Below, piece by piece: positions 31,413 to 45,284 of a stretch of 64,000 nt of DNA. Position numbers and translations under genes: made by a program. The stretch is from Stictocephala bisonia. Its lineage: Eukaryota; Arthropoda; Insecta; Hemiptera; Membracidae. The notes beneath the pieces were generated by a model. It saw only the letters and a list, made by a program, of their open reading frames with translations. It did no database searches and had not been told where the DNA came from. The stretch covers positions 1 through 64,000 of the forward strand of contig JAQJVL010002212.1 in NCBI GenBank assembly GCA_035578905.1. Direction: 5' to 3'. Within the stretch, counting starts at the first letter, position 1. Every line of letters begins with the position of its first letter.

Positions 31413-32620
31413 TGGACGTGAATTAAAAACCTTTGCCGTTTTATTTCGATAATGTTATTAAATCTATATTTATTTTGTATGTATGATTCAAAATAATAAA
31501 TAAATCCTTCAATTCAATTGATATAGCAATACTATTACCACATAAATAACTTTGATTAATCAATCAAATAAAAAATTTTCCAAACTATTAGGAATAAAAT
31601 TTATTATGTTAAATAAGTAAAACAAAATAAACATGTAAAAGTATTTATGACTTAAACTTCTTATGTTTATGTCTGAATAATGTGACTTTATGAAATTTAG
31701 TCAAATATTCAATTTAGGTTTTTTAACCTAGCATAAACTTTAATTGCTTATATATTTATATTTTAAAGAAGACTATAAACGTCCATTTACTTAATATAAT
31801 TGTCTCATAACTGGTTCAGTAATTTCGAGTTACATACTTGTAATGAATTAGACAATATTATGATGCTCTAAATATTAGAAAACGGTCTCTCGTTCTTGCA
31901 AAAACTGATCTATTCGATTGGCCTTCATTAGTAATAAATATAATAAAGAAAGAATAGTCTTAAAAAGGTATCGGATATATTTTATAACATCGAACATTTT
32001 AATTGGGCAAAATACTTTCATATCACCCACTCATTCTTTAGTAACGATACGTTTCTAATATCATTTATATAGTAACACTATTTGGGCTGATTATTAAATT
32101 GTAATAAAACCAGACATCCTAATTTATGATTATAAAAACATAACAACAAATAGCGTAAGACGATTTGCTAAATATCAGGGTATAAGTAATGAATAATGGT
32201 TCTCAAAATCGTTTAGCCATAAAATAATATCGACACTAATGACCCTTAGTGGTCATGCGACTATGTGATTAGCTCTCACTGAACTTTCGGAATAATCGAC
32301 TGCCTATCTATAACAATGTATACACAAACGTAAAATAAATGACGTACAGGGTGGTATTGTGAGCGATACTTGGAACCTCTCCTAAAAGGAGAGGAGGTGA
32401 AAGTTAATGTTGTACATCAATTTTGATAGTTTTTATTTAAATTGTGTTTTTATAAACGTGTATACACTTTATGAATGATTTTGAATAGAAATAATATAGT
32501 CAAAATAATTTTCAATGCAATGTAAATTTTGTGAGATGTTTTTATTTTATGTATTATTGAGAAATATATTTTCTTTAAATTTATCTGTTTACATTATTAT
32601 TAAAAAATAAAAAATAGTTT
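31413..32620. other. AT-rich, no gene recognised
   Basis: An imperfect inverted motif (CCTCTCCTAAAAGGAGAGG) lies at 32,376-32,394. A weak reverse copy of the GACCAC repeat may lie at 32,230-32,265. Confidence 0.4.
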
Positions 32621-32624
32621 TTTA

Positions 32625-32755
32625 TTTAGCACTATACGTGTTGGTATACAGTACAAGTAAACGTCACACAACACAAATATATTACAATATATGCACAAAA
32701 TTCACAAATATACCACCATAAAAGTAAACATGCACAAATATATCAAATTATAAGC
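32625..32755 (+). repeat. Foldback/MITE family, left end only
   Basis: ACGTGTTGGTATACAGTACA then AGTAAACGTCACACAACACA matches the left terminal repeat of the 56.0-kb element including its outer extension. The internal part and right end are absent. Confidence 0.8.
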
Positions 32756-32764
32756 CCAATATGC

Positions 32765-32960
32765 AGGGTAACTAAGGGACCTATATCGTTTAGCAGAATC
32801 CGAATAACGTAGTACTGGTTTAGTTTTCGGCTAACTCAAAAGTCTGACTCTCAGTTCTTTACTCTACATAACATCAAAACACTAATTACTACCCAACATG
32901 GACACCCTAGATTTCTCGAGTTGTATTCATAAACATAATACCTATATACTACGTACTCCA
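32765..32960 (-). repeat. Dispersed 300-360 bp family, copy B (reverse)
   Basis: CCAACATGGACACCCTAGAT, and before it GGCTAACTCAAAAGTCTGAC and TACATAACATC, are the reverse complement, in order, of the centre of copies D and E. It lies directly beside the MITE left end. Confidence 0.7.
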
Positions 32961-33237
32961 TGACACTTTTTCGTTAAGTAGCTAGATTACAGGAATATAC
33001 CACCAGGTCCATAATCAAACGAAATTGTACTTAAATAAAAAAACATTTAGTAAAATATGGACAGATATTTAATGATACATCAGAGAAAACTGATATTTAA
33101 CGAATATACGTCCCACTGACTTCTTAGCCAACTAAATACTATGGCATGTCAAGTGTTTAAGTATATCGATCGGATAGGAGACTATCGGAATGCAATCTTT
33201 GCGTGGAGCTCTGCACGTGCAGTTACTAATTATATTT

Positions 33238-33400
33238 ACAGTACAAGTAAACGTTACACAACACAAATTTATTACAATATAAGCACAAAATGTACAAATA
33301 TATTACAATATATTTATACATTTTGTGCTTATATTGTAATAAATTTGTGTTGTGTGACGTTTACTTGTAATGTATATGTACCAACACTTATTATGCTAAT
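33238..33400 (+). repeat. Near-perfect palindrome from MITE ends (53-bp arms)
   Basis: Arms 33242-33294 and 33317-33369 are complementary with one mismatch, with only 22 bp between them. The arm is the outer 53 bases of the MITE terminal repeat, and the right outer extension (ATGTATATGTACCAACACTT) is also present. This is a minimal, internally deleted derivative. A 90-codon plus frame (33141-33413) crosses it and is not a gene. Confidence 0.9.
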
Positions 33401-33838
33401 GAAAAAACTATAATTATATTTACCCTATTCATGTCAAGATCCATGACAAAATAAAGTATTAGCCAAATTTTATTTTACTCTCAAATATGTTATAATATCG
33501 AAATTAAAGTTTTAAATTTTCAAAAATAATATACTTGTTACAATAATATTGATACCCAATTCAATTAAAATTATAAATACTATATAAGTCTTAAAATATA
33601 AATAGTTCAATAGAGTTTTTGTATTTACCATTACTTTGTATTTATAAACTGACTGAGTTTATTGTTTTCAAATATATTAAATTCTTTTCGAATCAGCAGC
33701 ATGTTCCTTAATGATATTGCTTTCTTAACTTTTTGTTTGACATATGCAGACTTCTATACCAACATTGGTTTTTCGTAATGCCACCATGGCTAGGCATACA
33801 TTATATAATTTAATGTAAAAGTTTAGTTTCATTATTTT
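33401..33838. other. AT-rich, no gene recognised
   Basis: No supportable feature in this stretch. Confidence 0.4.
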
Positions 33839-33842
33839 TTAA

Positions 33843-34500
33843 TACAGTACAATTAAACGTCACACAACACAGATTTATTACAATAAAAGCACAAAATGAA
33901 CAAATATATTACAATATAAGTACAAAATTCACAAATAATATGGTGATCGATTTAGGTGAACCACGCTCACCTTCCTCAGACCAAAGGGATTCACAAAGGA
34001 ATTAAATACCACTGCACATGTTTGGGTGGGCGGGTTGGTCAATACCACTGCACGTGTATGGGTGGGGAGTTGGGAAACTACCATTGTAGGGGTGTGGGTG
34101 GGCGGGTAGGTCACTACCACAGTATGTGTATGGGTGGCAGGTGGGTTAATACCACTGTACGTGTATTTGTGAGTGGGTGGGTCGATACCACTGTACGTAT
34201 ATGGGTGGGTGGGTGGATCAATACCACTACACGTGCATGGGTGGGCGGGTTGGTCAATACCACTGTACGCATATGGGTGGGTGAGTGGGTCAATACCACT
34301 ACACGTCTATGGGTGGGCAGGTCTATGGGTGTATGGGGTGATTCTTTTGTGAATCCCTCTGGTCTGAGGAAGGTGAGCGTGGTTCACCGAAATCGATCAC
34401 CATAATATTTTTGCATTATGTACTTGTATTGTAATATATTTGTGCATTTTGTGCTTATATTGTAATACATTTTTGTTGTGTGACGTTTACTTGTACTTTA
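33843..34500 (+). mobile_element. Long-TIR foldback/MITE carrying a minisatellite
   Basis: Terminal inverted repeats of about 155 bp (33843-34000 and 34340-34497) hold the family's signature: CGTCACACAACACA at the ends and GGTGATCGATTT..GGTGAACCACGCTCAC inside. Between them lies an array of about nine 36-bp units (33995-34335). There is no transposase frame, so it would need a helper. Long TIRs with tandem repeats inside are typical of Foldback-like elements. The open frames here (33956-34405 on +, 33929-34299 on -) come from the repeat. Confidence 0.85.
33995..34335 (+). repeat. 36-bp minisatellite inside the foldback element
   Basis: ATACCACT or its variant occurs at 34149, 34185, 34221, 34257 and 34293 (exact 36-bp spacing), with earlier, less regular units from about 34,000. 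Confidence 0.9.
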
Positions 34501-34735
34501 TATGTACCAACATGTATTATGCTAATTAAAAAGCTATTTATTTTTTAATGTATTGAGTTTTTTTTACATTTATCAAAATGTTGTGCAGTTTTGTTTACTA
34601 ATTACTTTGTAAATATCTTACAATAAAAAAAGATTAGCACTCACAATGTTTAATATCATAAATAATGACACGACAAAGTGATGTTAGTAACCTATGTTAT
34701 ATATTAGGATAGCTTTAGTGGTGGTGTGTATATTA

Positions 34736-35045
34736 CCCAGCTACTTACTTGGGGACGAAGCGTTGTTCGTGAGTATAGGCTACAGGTTCTTTGCTCGTCA
34801 CCATTGACGTGAACATTACTGCGTTTGGGCTTTCCGTGTTGGGTTGTAGTCACGATCCAAGGATTGAGTAGGTAAGTGAATTGGGCATTAGGCTTGTCAG
34901 TTAGCTGAATAGTGGTTTGCCTTCCATGTTAAATAGCATGACTCTTAACTGTTCTACCTTTTTGAATATTAATATATGGTCCTTTCTTAGCTAATCGAAC
35001 TATCAGTAACAGTACTTCACAGATCATTTTCATCATATCATATTT
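34736..35045 (+). repeat. Dispersed 300-360 bp family, copy C
   Basis: It starts CAGCTACTTACTTGGGGAC, as copy F does, and keeps GGCTTGTCAGTTAGCTGA and the 3' block CCTTTCTTAGCTAATCGAAC plus TATCAGTAACAGTA. The middle is diverged and partly deleted. Confidence 0.75.
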
Positions 35046-36745
35046 TTCATCCTACTTATATAAAAAAATTAAAATAAATCACCACTCAATTTAGCAATAA
35101 TAGTTGACTTTAATTCCCCACAAGCTGTGACTGCATTTTATATATCTAAAATATTAAAAGTAATATATTCATTAAAACGGGGAAAATAAATTTCAGAACA
35201 ATTCATAGTATTGAAAAAACTACATTTAAAAATTTTTAAATATGTATAATTTTAGTAAACGATATAATTGTACTATTCCACGTATGCTGTAACCAGCCGT
35301 CTTTAAGTATATAATATCTAAATGAGACATTATAATAAATTATATTGAGATTCAGTTTAACCCTTTTAGTGCCAGAGGAATTTTTAAACTTGTTCCCTGC
35401 CAATGCCTGAGGGTTTCTATCAGTTTGTACAGTGTGTCATTAAATAATTTATGTATCTGTTAATTATTACACAAAATCAATAATTTGTATACCTATTATA
35501 CATAAATATATAATAAAAAACAAATCAAACTAAATAAAATGTATTTTGGCATAAAACGAAGATAATATATATTATTTTAAGGAATAGAGTAACTTTTAAT
35601 ATTACGGTATTAGGAATGAAACAATTTTTATTTTAGCTAATTAATTTCAAATAATTTTGCAGGAACTGTGAACTTTCTATAATGTACTTACTATTCACCA
35701 TTTGTTACTGTAACATCGATCCTAATGATATAAGTGAATATGAGGGGCGAATGAGTTTGATGAGTGTACCTGCATGAGGAAAATTATCTTTACTAGCTAA
35801 GGTCGACTGTTCTACAGAAAGCTGTTTATTAATAGCTCAATAGCTAAGTCAACCAAGGGACGTACAGTTTTACGTGAAATCCAAACCACGTAGTTGGTAC
35901 ACTTTTAAGCTAAATGACAAGCCACATATTCAATTCTCTTCCTTACACAACGTAGTCACTGATTCAAACCACATTATATTTACAATAAAGAAAATTTATA
36001 AGAGCATATTATAAAATAATTTATTATTATGGAAAAACCATTTAAAATATCGATTAATATGTATTGGTCCAAAAAATTCTATATATAAGCTTTAATTTTA
36101 ATACAAAAAAGTGTTCAATATTACATTTTCTAACAATTAAAATGTCACATGAGTTCAATTAAAACCTTATAACCATTTGTATGTCAAAATATATTTACTA
36201 ACACTTAGGACACAATCCTGCGTGAATTTGCTTAACAGCTCTGTATAAAGACTGGATACTTTACAGTAATAAAATGCATGTTATTTTGTTTTATGTTTTT
36301 GTTAGGAAACTATTTTTAACTATCAATAAAAAATAAATAAAATTCTGTCACTATTAAAGGTCGAAATACTTTTCCATTCTTATATTAGGGTACATACTAG
36401 GAGACAACCCTGCATGCTTCACAGTGTGCAACCCTCTTTCCCAAGTTTTAAATATAGTGGTAGTAGTTAACAAATATTCAGAGACGGACGTGAAACGAAG
36501 TATTAAAGAACATATATTCAAGGGCAACTTTTTCCTATTATGGTATGATTCTTGTCAAGTAATTACTAATAACAATTTGTACTAAACAAGTAAATATAAG
36601 CTTAAAATAAGCACAATAATCCGAAATTATATGTTGAATTAGATTTTTTTACTCTGTTTACTAAAGCTATTTACTTAAATTATAGCTGCAAGTTGAAATA
36701 AGAATGTAAAACGTGTGAGATAATGACGTCATGCGCCATCCAAGT
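35046..36745. other. AT-rich, possible piggyBac-like end at 35,357
   Basis: TTAACCCTTTTAGTGCCAG at 35357-35375 has the form of a piggyBac-type terminus (TTAA target plus CCCTTT). No opposite end was found within reach. Nothing else is recognised. Confidence 0.3.
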
Positions 36746-36749
36746 TGCA

Positions 36750-36815
36750 CCGTTCGTCGGTGAACTGGGTCGGGACGTGCTTCTGTGACATTACCATGGC
36801 AGATTTATTTCTAAG
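36750..36815 (+). repeat. Short dispersed repeat (GGACGTGCT), copy 2
   Basis: GTCGGTGAACTGGGTCGGGA, then CGTGCTTCTGTGAC and ATGGCAGATTTA match 31,318-31,412. Confidence 0.5.
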
Positions 36816-37195
36816 AAAATATAAAACCCTTAAATCCAAAGTAGTGTAGAAAATAACATTTTCACTAAGAAAAACTAGTAAGTGAAGTTCATTCAATTGC
36901 TAAAAAATATAACTTTATTACCACACGTAATATGATTTCCAACAGTCAATATGTCACTTTCAAATTATCTGGCCACTGTTTGAGTTACTTGAGATTACAG
37001 AAAATAGTCTACAAAAGTTTTGCTTAGGATTTACTATTATGAATGTAGCTTTACTTATTGATGCAATTATCAACCATCAATAGTTGTGTGTTTATTTTTC
37101 TTTTTTTCATTAATTTAGAATATTAGTAAAGGGAAGATTTAACTAAATTTTTTGTTTGATGATTGATCTTTTCATTTAAAGATCTCAGCACAAGT
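36816..37195. other. AT-rich, no gene recognised
   Basis: No supportable feature in this stretch. Confidence 0.4.
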
Positions 37196-37199
37196 GGCA

Positions 37200-37575
37200 C
37201 AAGATACCAGCTACTTTGTGACAGTGTTGAGGATATTGTAGATGATAGGTTCTATACTCGGGCCTCTTAATACAAACAATGCTTCCGCTCAGTGGTTTCC
37301 ATCGACGTAGACACTATTAGATAAGTCTGGAGTGTCCATGTTGGATGGTAGTCAATGTCAGATTATGTATAGGGAAGTAAACTGAGTTTCAGACTTGTCA
37401 ATTATCTGTAAATCAGACCAACACAATGGGGTTAGGATTCGAATTAAAGCTGCAGGTCCATTAGTTACCCTGGCTACTTAGCTATTAATAATAACTAGGT
37501 ATTTTTGAGGAACAGTCAACCTTAGTTAGTAACAATTACTACACATGGTCATCTACACTAATCACACTCATCCGT
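37200..37575 (+). repeat. Dispersed 300-360 bp family, copy D
   Basis: The most complete copy together with copy E. Ordered blocks: GATAGGTTCTATACTCGGGC, CATCGACGTAGACACTA, GTCTGGAGTGTCCATGTTGG, ATTCGAATTAAAGCTGCAGG, TGGCTACTTAGCTATTAATA and TAACAATTACTACACATGG. The GGATTCGAA/GGTTCGGATTCC segment in copies D and E resembles a Pol III B box, so a SINE is possible. No inverted termini are seen. Confidence 0.8.
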
Positions 37576-37752
37576 CCCTCATATCCGTCCATATCCTGAC
37601 GATCGGTGTCTTACAGATAATGTGAAATAAATCAATAAATATCATTATTGTAATGGAACCCCAAAACAGTCAATGATTTTATTTGCCCTACATTATTTAT
37701 CGGAACCTGTATATAAATATTGCTAAAAAACATATAAAACTCAGGTTATGAA

Positions 37753-37757
<5 letters not shown>
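37576..37757. other. AT-rich, no gene recognised
   Basis: No supportable feature in this stretch. Confidence 0.4.

Positions 37758-37813
<56 letters not shown>
37758..37813. repeat. (AT)n microsatellite
   Basis: About 28 uninterrupted AT dinucleotides. Confidence 0.95.
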
Positions 37814-37816
<3 letters not shown>

Positions 37817-39605
37817 ATATGAGTTTTCTTTAAATGATAAACCAGCATTGGTTATATAATATTTTATTTTATTATTTTTTTTATGAGTAAATACGAAAAT
37901 ACTATTATTATAACATTTACGTTGTTTTCATTGCTCAAAAATATATAACGTATGTTCATATCAAGATGATGTTACTTTACGAGCATTCGTACTAAACAAA
38001 TGTTCAACTGTTAATTTTACGAATAAAGTTTTTTCTAAAACTTATGCGAATAACGAAATCCCTGAGAACTTTTCCTATCAGCTGGTACCAATTTTTTTTT
38101 TATACCATTATTATGTTAATGGTCCACTTATCATTGTTGAATACATTACAATAAACTGTAAACTCTTTTACAAAATATTCAATTAAAATAATTTTCTTTC
38201 TTGAAATAATACTTCATAAAATAGTAGGTATGAATAAAATTTACCCGTGTACGATGTAATAAATAGGGAGTAAACGTACTGAAATTAGGGAAATAATATT
38301 GTTTTAGATAAAGGCTAAAAAAGTAAATAATGTTTTTAAGGTATTACAACGCCGACTCAACGTAGTTGCATGGAACGTCTGAAGTAATGGTATGGAAAAC
38401 TACGTTGCTTTGCATGCTTAGTAAATCAATACACAGGAACAGTTTCCTTACTGAGAAGAACAGTTCTATGAAATATCAATAAACTATACAACGTATTCAA
38501 AAAAATGTGGGGCAATATTTTGGGATATAGTTTAACAAGTAATAGAAACCAATTAAGTAATTTTTACTTTATTGAAAATGTTCTTGGAACTACAGTAATT
38601 ATTATACTTTACTCTTTCCTTTTTTAATAATAAAACTAACAGTAAAACTTTAGTTGATATGTATTTTAATGGTTCTATTTAATTAGAATTTACGCTGTTA
38701 TATATGTGTAGCAACTGAAACCATAATAATTAATTATATAAATTTAATAAGGTACATCTTTGTCATACATTTGCATACTGATCCAAAAATAAACCTATGC
38801 ACATTGAGTATTCGTAAAAGTAAATACATGTAGGTATATTACCAATTTACCACTTAGAACTGTATTTATTCATACAGTTAAAAATAAAATCATCAATATG
38901 CAAAAAGTAGCCGTAATTATTTTCAGGATTCACCTAAAATTCTTGCTTGGAAAGAAGCATATTGTGCTTAAAATAATATGTATATATCATATATTTACGT
39001 TTACAAAATGGTAATTAAGTAATTAATAATAAATGTTACTTATGCCTGTTGACAAATAAAGCTAACAAATCTTAAAACCTAACTTCCCTTATCTATAAAA
39101 TAATATAATATTGAAAGCCTCCATTTTACTACAACTAATTATTTGTAATCCTGCATGGCAACATTATATTTTAAATAACAAATTTTGAATAGAATGTTAT
39201 TTTGGCCTAAAAAGAGTTTTGGCCTTTCTAAAAACATTGTGAGGAAATTAATGAATTTTTATTTCCTAACAACAATGTATATATGTTTGTTATTTAATAA
39301 AATAACACTAATATAAATACAACAAACAAAAACTACATAAACCCAAGATTAATTTTTTTTTTCATATTAGGTTAAGTTAGTAAGGAATAAAACTGACTAA
39401 AAATCAGGTGCTAATTACTGTCAATCTCCTGGTATGTCATAACTCAATACTTAACCACACCATAGTTTTTTACTAGCTTATTAGTTTTTACCATCGATCT
39501 AATGGTTACACAGTAGTTAATCCAAGGAAATAATTGTTTTTAAAATATGTTTATGAGTGCAATATCTTACAAACTCATTAACAAGTCATTAAACAACTCT
39601 TTTAT
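37814..39605. other. AT-rich, no gene recognised
   Basis: No supportable feature in this stretch. Confidence 0.4.
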
Positions 39606-39606
39606 A

Positions 39607-40425
<819 letters not shown>

Positions 40426-40479
40426 TCACTACTTTAGAGTTACAAGATTTTTCATTTTATCAGGTTAAGTTTAGGGCTA

Positions 40480-40680
40480 AGAAGCTTAATATGACATCCG
40501 AACAATCGTCACCCCATTGGATGTCATGGCACATTTACCCCCATGTGGGAAAAAACTGTCATGAACTTATCGAGAATAGAACTGAGACCGATTACGTGGC
40601 CTAGGCTCCTTAACTACTGACACTTCAGCTGCTTCTTTACGTTTGATACAAGAACTTACGCAAACATCAGGGGCTGAAGA
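40480..40680 (-). repeat. Candidate second tRNA-derived SINE (minus strand)
   Basis: On the minus strand GAAGTGTCAGTAGTTAAGGA resembles an A box and, about 35 bp on, GGTCTCAGTTCTATTCTCG resembles a B box. The body continues towards the (CA)n tract, which on that strand is (TG)n at the 3' side. Only one copy lies in this window, so assignment rests on the promoter boxes. Confidence 0.45.
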
Positions 40681-42115
40681 AATATCGCATGTTTCAATGC
40701 CTTTATATATTGACCTGCTCGACTATCGGAACGCGATCATTTCGTGACAGTATATGACAGCTAACTAGCTTTAAAAGGCCATTTCACGCTTAAATACCAC
40801 TGTGGGAGTGAAAAAAGTCATATTTTAAGGTTATGTTTATTAAAAATAAATTGTAAATCTTCTAAAATTACAAAATCACGTAAATAAATGAAACTGTAAT
40901 ACTATGCAGTGACTTTTTAAAATGTTTGTCTAGGCAGCTTGTAATATTGTGACAATTTAAATACAATATTTTTTATTGCTTTCAATCTTATATAAAGGGG
41001 GACAAATATTTCAATGTTCATATGTTTTGTAAAGTGAAAGGCACCATTTGCTATAAATATAAAGTTTTTAATACATTAATTGCTCGCCAAATAATTTAAA
41101 ACGATTAGAAGTAAATAATCATGTCATATAGCTATGTTTATACTGATATAAATAGTTCAATAGAGTATATACATTTTAATCTTAAAATATAATATTCAAT
41201 CACAAAAGTTTTTATATTTTGTTCATAAATGCACATTGTATATTTAATTATGACTAATAAACATAAAGTAGAATTGCATAGGTTTTAATATGTTTTTTTT
41301 TTTTTTTTTTACTAAAAAAAGTATGTTAACTATAAAAACACCTCATACAAAGTAAATTTAAGCAGACATAAACTGATAGAATTAATTTCATATCAGTGAT
41401 AGGCCCAAGTAAACGTGTTGTAATTTATTCTTCAAAAAATATTGATTTCGGTTTGTTTTTTCACATTTCACCTTTCTACGAGGTTTCCCAAAAATTAACA
41501 CAAATATTTTTACTTATATTAAAATTTATTTTGGAAATGTGAATACGCATGCTCGTCACATATTGGAAGATTTTCTTTTATGTAGTTACCTAATGAAATA
41601 TTTTTAAAATACTTTAATGTTGAACAATATTATAAGGTAACGCTACTAAAAATTTCAATACATATGATTGAAACATAAGTTATTACTGTGGATAATAATA
41701 ATAAAAAAAAATTAAATAGCAGTAAAAACTTTACTAAAATATCTAGTAAACTGTATAAAATAACATTGAGGTTTTATTTATATTTAGAATAAATGTTTGT
41801 CTCATTTATTATATCCAATAAGTGCATTAAAATTAACTGAAAATTTTACATGGTTTTAAATCTTTACAATTATCATGACTTATACACCAACTATAACAAG
41901 GAAATACATTGTTTGTGAAAGATGGTCTAAGAGTGTTATTAGTACTGGAGGAATCCGTTCTATGTATTTCCTTTTCTCATTTTTACTTGAATAAAACAAA
42001 ATAATACATAAAACTTATGTAAAAACGGAATACTTAGTAAAATAGAAGTTCACTTTATAACCATTGGATAAAATTACAAGAGCATATTTATGAAATGTTT
42101 ATTTGGAGATTTATG
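40681..42115. other. AT-rich, no gene recognised
   Basis: A T18 run lies at 41,293-41,310. GACTATCGGAACGCGATCAT at 40,722 resembles 33,178-33,197, a short shared motif. No gene is seen. Confidence 0.4.
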
Positions 42116-42119
42116 AAAT

Positions 42120-42480
42120 GGAGTTGAAACATTGGCTCTTAGGAAATAAGAGGAGAAGGGATTGAAATCAATGGAGATGTGGATTTGGAGAAGCATGGTG
42201 AAACCAAGATTGGATGATAGCGTACAAAATTACGATGTACTGAGGAGAATGGGTGACGAGAGAAAATTAAAGAAAACTAGATGAAGTTGAAAACACCTAA
42301 AAGAACTTACAAAAATGAATGTGTGATAGCAGCAGAGAGCTTATTGAGAACAGCTATAGAAGAAAGTTTAAAGGAAGAAAAAAATATCAGAGAGTGGACA
42401 GTGTAAAGGTTGGAGGGAAGTATAAGACAATATAAGGATTGCTAAAAAGAAAGATGTCTAGCAGAGGTCTTTATAAAAAC
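42120..42480 (+). mobile_element. LINE ORF2 fragment (C-terminal region)
   Basis: The conceptual plus-strand product reads GVETLALRK, a stop, then SMEMWIWRSMVKPRLDD and SVQNYDVLRRMGDERKL. This is the conserved block found after the reverse transcriptase of many insect non-LTR elements (GxETW..R, EMW..RR, V.N..VLRR). It has several stops and frameshifts, and no RT catalytic YxDD or 5' part. An old, 5'-truncated insertion. The clade cannot be fixed from this part. Confidence 0.75.
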
Positions 42481-42489
42481 ATGCCTTAG

Positions 42490-43985
42490 AAAATACTTTA
42501 AATGTTACATAAATACCACGTAGTCTGTTAACTTAATGTAAAATCAGTTAAAGGTAAATTGTGATGGTTGTCAAGGCAAAAATTTTAATGTTTAATGTAA
42601 ATTTAACGATCTCTTACTATAAGAAACTATTTTCACTATATATATATGTATATATATATATATATATAATGTATATATATATAATGTATATATATATTAT
42701 ATATGTATAAATATATATAAACACCCAAGTAAAACATTAATTTTTCACCATAATTGAAAATATTGCATTAATAATATATAAATAATATATAAATCAACAT
42801 ATAACTCATGATTTACTAAAACCAATTTTATGTGGACTGACATAAGTCACAGTTACTAAAAATACCGTGGTATTACCCCAAAAGATGGTGTGCCACACGG
42901 AACAATGCAGATGTAATATCCATTCCTTGTTGGAACTGCATATTGGCTCCAATGTCATTTGGATCCAACATGCAAGTGTGCAGTATGACCTAATACATTC
43001 CCTTGAAACTAACTCTTGGCAGAAACTGTCAATACAAGACAATTGGCACCCTTGTATTTCTTCCTAATACTTGAAATTATTATTTCCCAATATTTAGAGT
43101 TCCATAAACTTAATAATATGAAAGGGTTTTGCAATATGTGCTTACATTAACAAATACTATTACAAATAAAGAAGAAAGTATTAATAATCGTTTCTTCAGG
43201 TGAATCTGATGAAGAATTACTGAATTTTTTATAACTAATTTGCAAATAACTTAAAAATATTTGTAAGATTATTATTTAAAATATGTTAATTTTTTTTGTA
43301 TTTGATGATATTAGTCATATATGTTAAAATGAGTGTTTATTGTAGTTATGAAACGCATACATTTTTTATTTGGTAATTTAACACATTTACCGAATAATAG
43401 GACTAGTATTTAAAGGAGATTATTTAATACCTTAATTAACAAACCGTATTGTATATGTGTCCATTATAATTCTTTTTAATAACCTACCATTTACTTTGAT
43501 AAATATTTGTTCACAGTACAAATCAGTGTCCTTTATAATGTTTTATATTTTTTTAAATAGGGTAATATGTTTTTGAGTTATTTAAAGTATTTTTTTAATT
43601 CTTGTTTCCTTGTACCATTAGTATGTATTTTCTTAGTTTGAATATAGTTTTTACAATTGTGTATTTTATATATTATTAATTATTAAAGTATATGTTTAGA
43701 CTTTAAGAAATGAGTTAGTTATATAACTATAACATTTTGAATATTATATATCATTATAATGAATCTTTAAAAATACATTTTAAAATAAAATGCAACAAAT
43801 GAGCATTAGATAAATTGCTATAAACTCACAAAAATTATGCACTTTACCTAAAACAGATATTTTAAATAAATATATTATTTTATATTTACAAAAAATATGT
43901 TTTTATACAAAGAATATTTTGACGAGTTTGGCTGATTTTCTTTACTTATCCAAACCTAACCAAGAAATAAAGAAATGCATAAAAA
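42490..43985. other. AT-rich with a TATATA compound microsatellite
   Basis: The 42,636-42,720 segment is (TA)n interrupted by GTATA and AATGTATA. The remainder shows no gene; two overlapping frames at 42,806-43,067 lack coding signals. Confidence 0.4.
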
Positions 43986-43993
43986 ATACAGAT

Positions 43994-44264
43994 AGTACAA
44001 ATAAAGTCATACAACACAAATTTATTACAATATAAGCACCAAAATGCACAAATATTTTACAGTACAAATATTATGGTTATCGATTTCGGTGACCCAAGCT
44101 CAACTTCCTCAGGCAGATGGATTAAAAAAAAAAAAAAATTAAAAATGGTGCTATACAACTCAATTTATAGGCCTATGATCACGTGACCCCCATTGGTTGG
44201 AATCATCAAAATGGTGGCTGCTGCGATACTATTGGTAAATTCCTATTGGCTGTTACTTCTGTTC
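43994..44264 (+). mobile_element. Foldback/MITE family, left half
   Basis: The left terminal repeat (AGTACAAATAAAGTCATACA and on) with the GTTATCGATTTCGGTGACCC segment is followed by the internal module TTTATAGGCCTATGATCACG, then AAAATGGTGGCTGCTGCGAT. The same module is present, with its own inverted partner, in the 56.0-kb copy. The right half is missing. Confidence 0.8.
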
Positions 44265-45280
44265 TTTTAGTCGCTGAATATACATTATTAAAAAATATTT
44301 CGGAATCAAAATTAACCTGTTTATTCATTAATTCATCACGATCCTAACAATTTTCTAAATCAACAACGTCTCCTTTTTAATATTTCTTATACCACATCTA
44401 TTAGTAGTTCCAAACTAAAATAGTAGTAAACTAAATTTAAGTTGACTTGAAATTAGAATGAATATCTCAAAATAATTCCTCGAGTCTGAGGAGTCTCAAC
44501 AGCTGTATGCGTGCAGTGCCCAGATAGGACCTCAGTTATAAGAAATGACACCGTAAACTAAGTCCACAACCCCGTGAGGGGGGGGGGGGGTTGCGTGACA
44601 CATTGAGTTTTGGGCTCACGCAAAGTGAGACAAATTGTATAAAAACCACTGAGGGAAAACAAACCTTTATATTCATTGTTATGCTGGTGCAAAGGAAAAT
44701 GATGTTTCCTGCAGTAACGTATTTTTCTTTTAACGTAACTGCTCATTGTACAGTGGTATGTATTCTTTCTATAGGATGTGCATACGGCAACATATACTGA
44801 TTTAGAGCTGGGTTGGCAAGAAATTTCTTAAAACAGTTTTATAGAATTCTATTTGTATTGGAGAATCAAAAGTACTTCTTCTAATGGTTTATTTTAGTTA
44901 TTTATAAATAAAAGGCCCAACAAAATTCTAAAGTAAAGGAATATTATGTACTCTTAATGCATTCCTCTAGAGTACCCTAAGAATAAATTGCTTTAATAAA
45001 AATTCGTGCACTCAAAGAAAGAAAACCAAATTGAAATTTAAAGAAAGTAATTATTTGTTTTCCCAACTCAATTCTGTCACTCTAAATAAAATTCCTTTAT
45101 GAGTCACAAGGTCAGATGCTATCATAATAGGATTACAGTATTTTTACTAGTTTGTTTCTTTTTGTAATTTTTTTTAACTTTTTTAAAATTATACTTTTTA
45201 ACTTTTATACGTGATAAATTCTAGACATCAATTCCAACATATATCTTATTAGTTATCAAGAAGTGAATCAACACTATCTT
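44265..45280. other. Mixed DNA with a G13 run
   Basis: A run of 13 G (44578-44590) is preceded by CCCCGTGA. TTGCGTGACACATTGAGTTT at 44,591 loosely resembles TTGCGTGACACGCCGGGTTT at 46,608. Frames of about 60-70 codons here lack coding character. Confidence 0.4.
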
Positions 45281-45284
45281 CCTT

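Noticed and set aside
33956..34405. 149-codon frame inside the foldback element
   Set aside because: It runs from TIR to TIR through the minisatellite and has no transposase motif.
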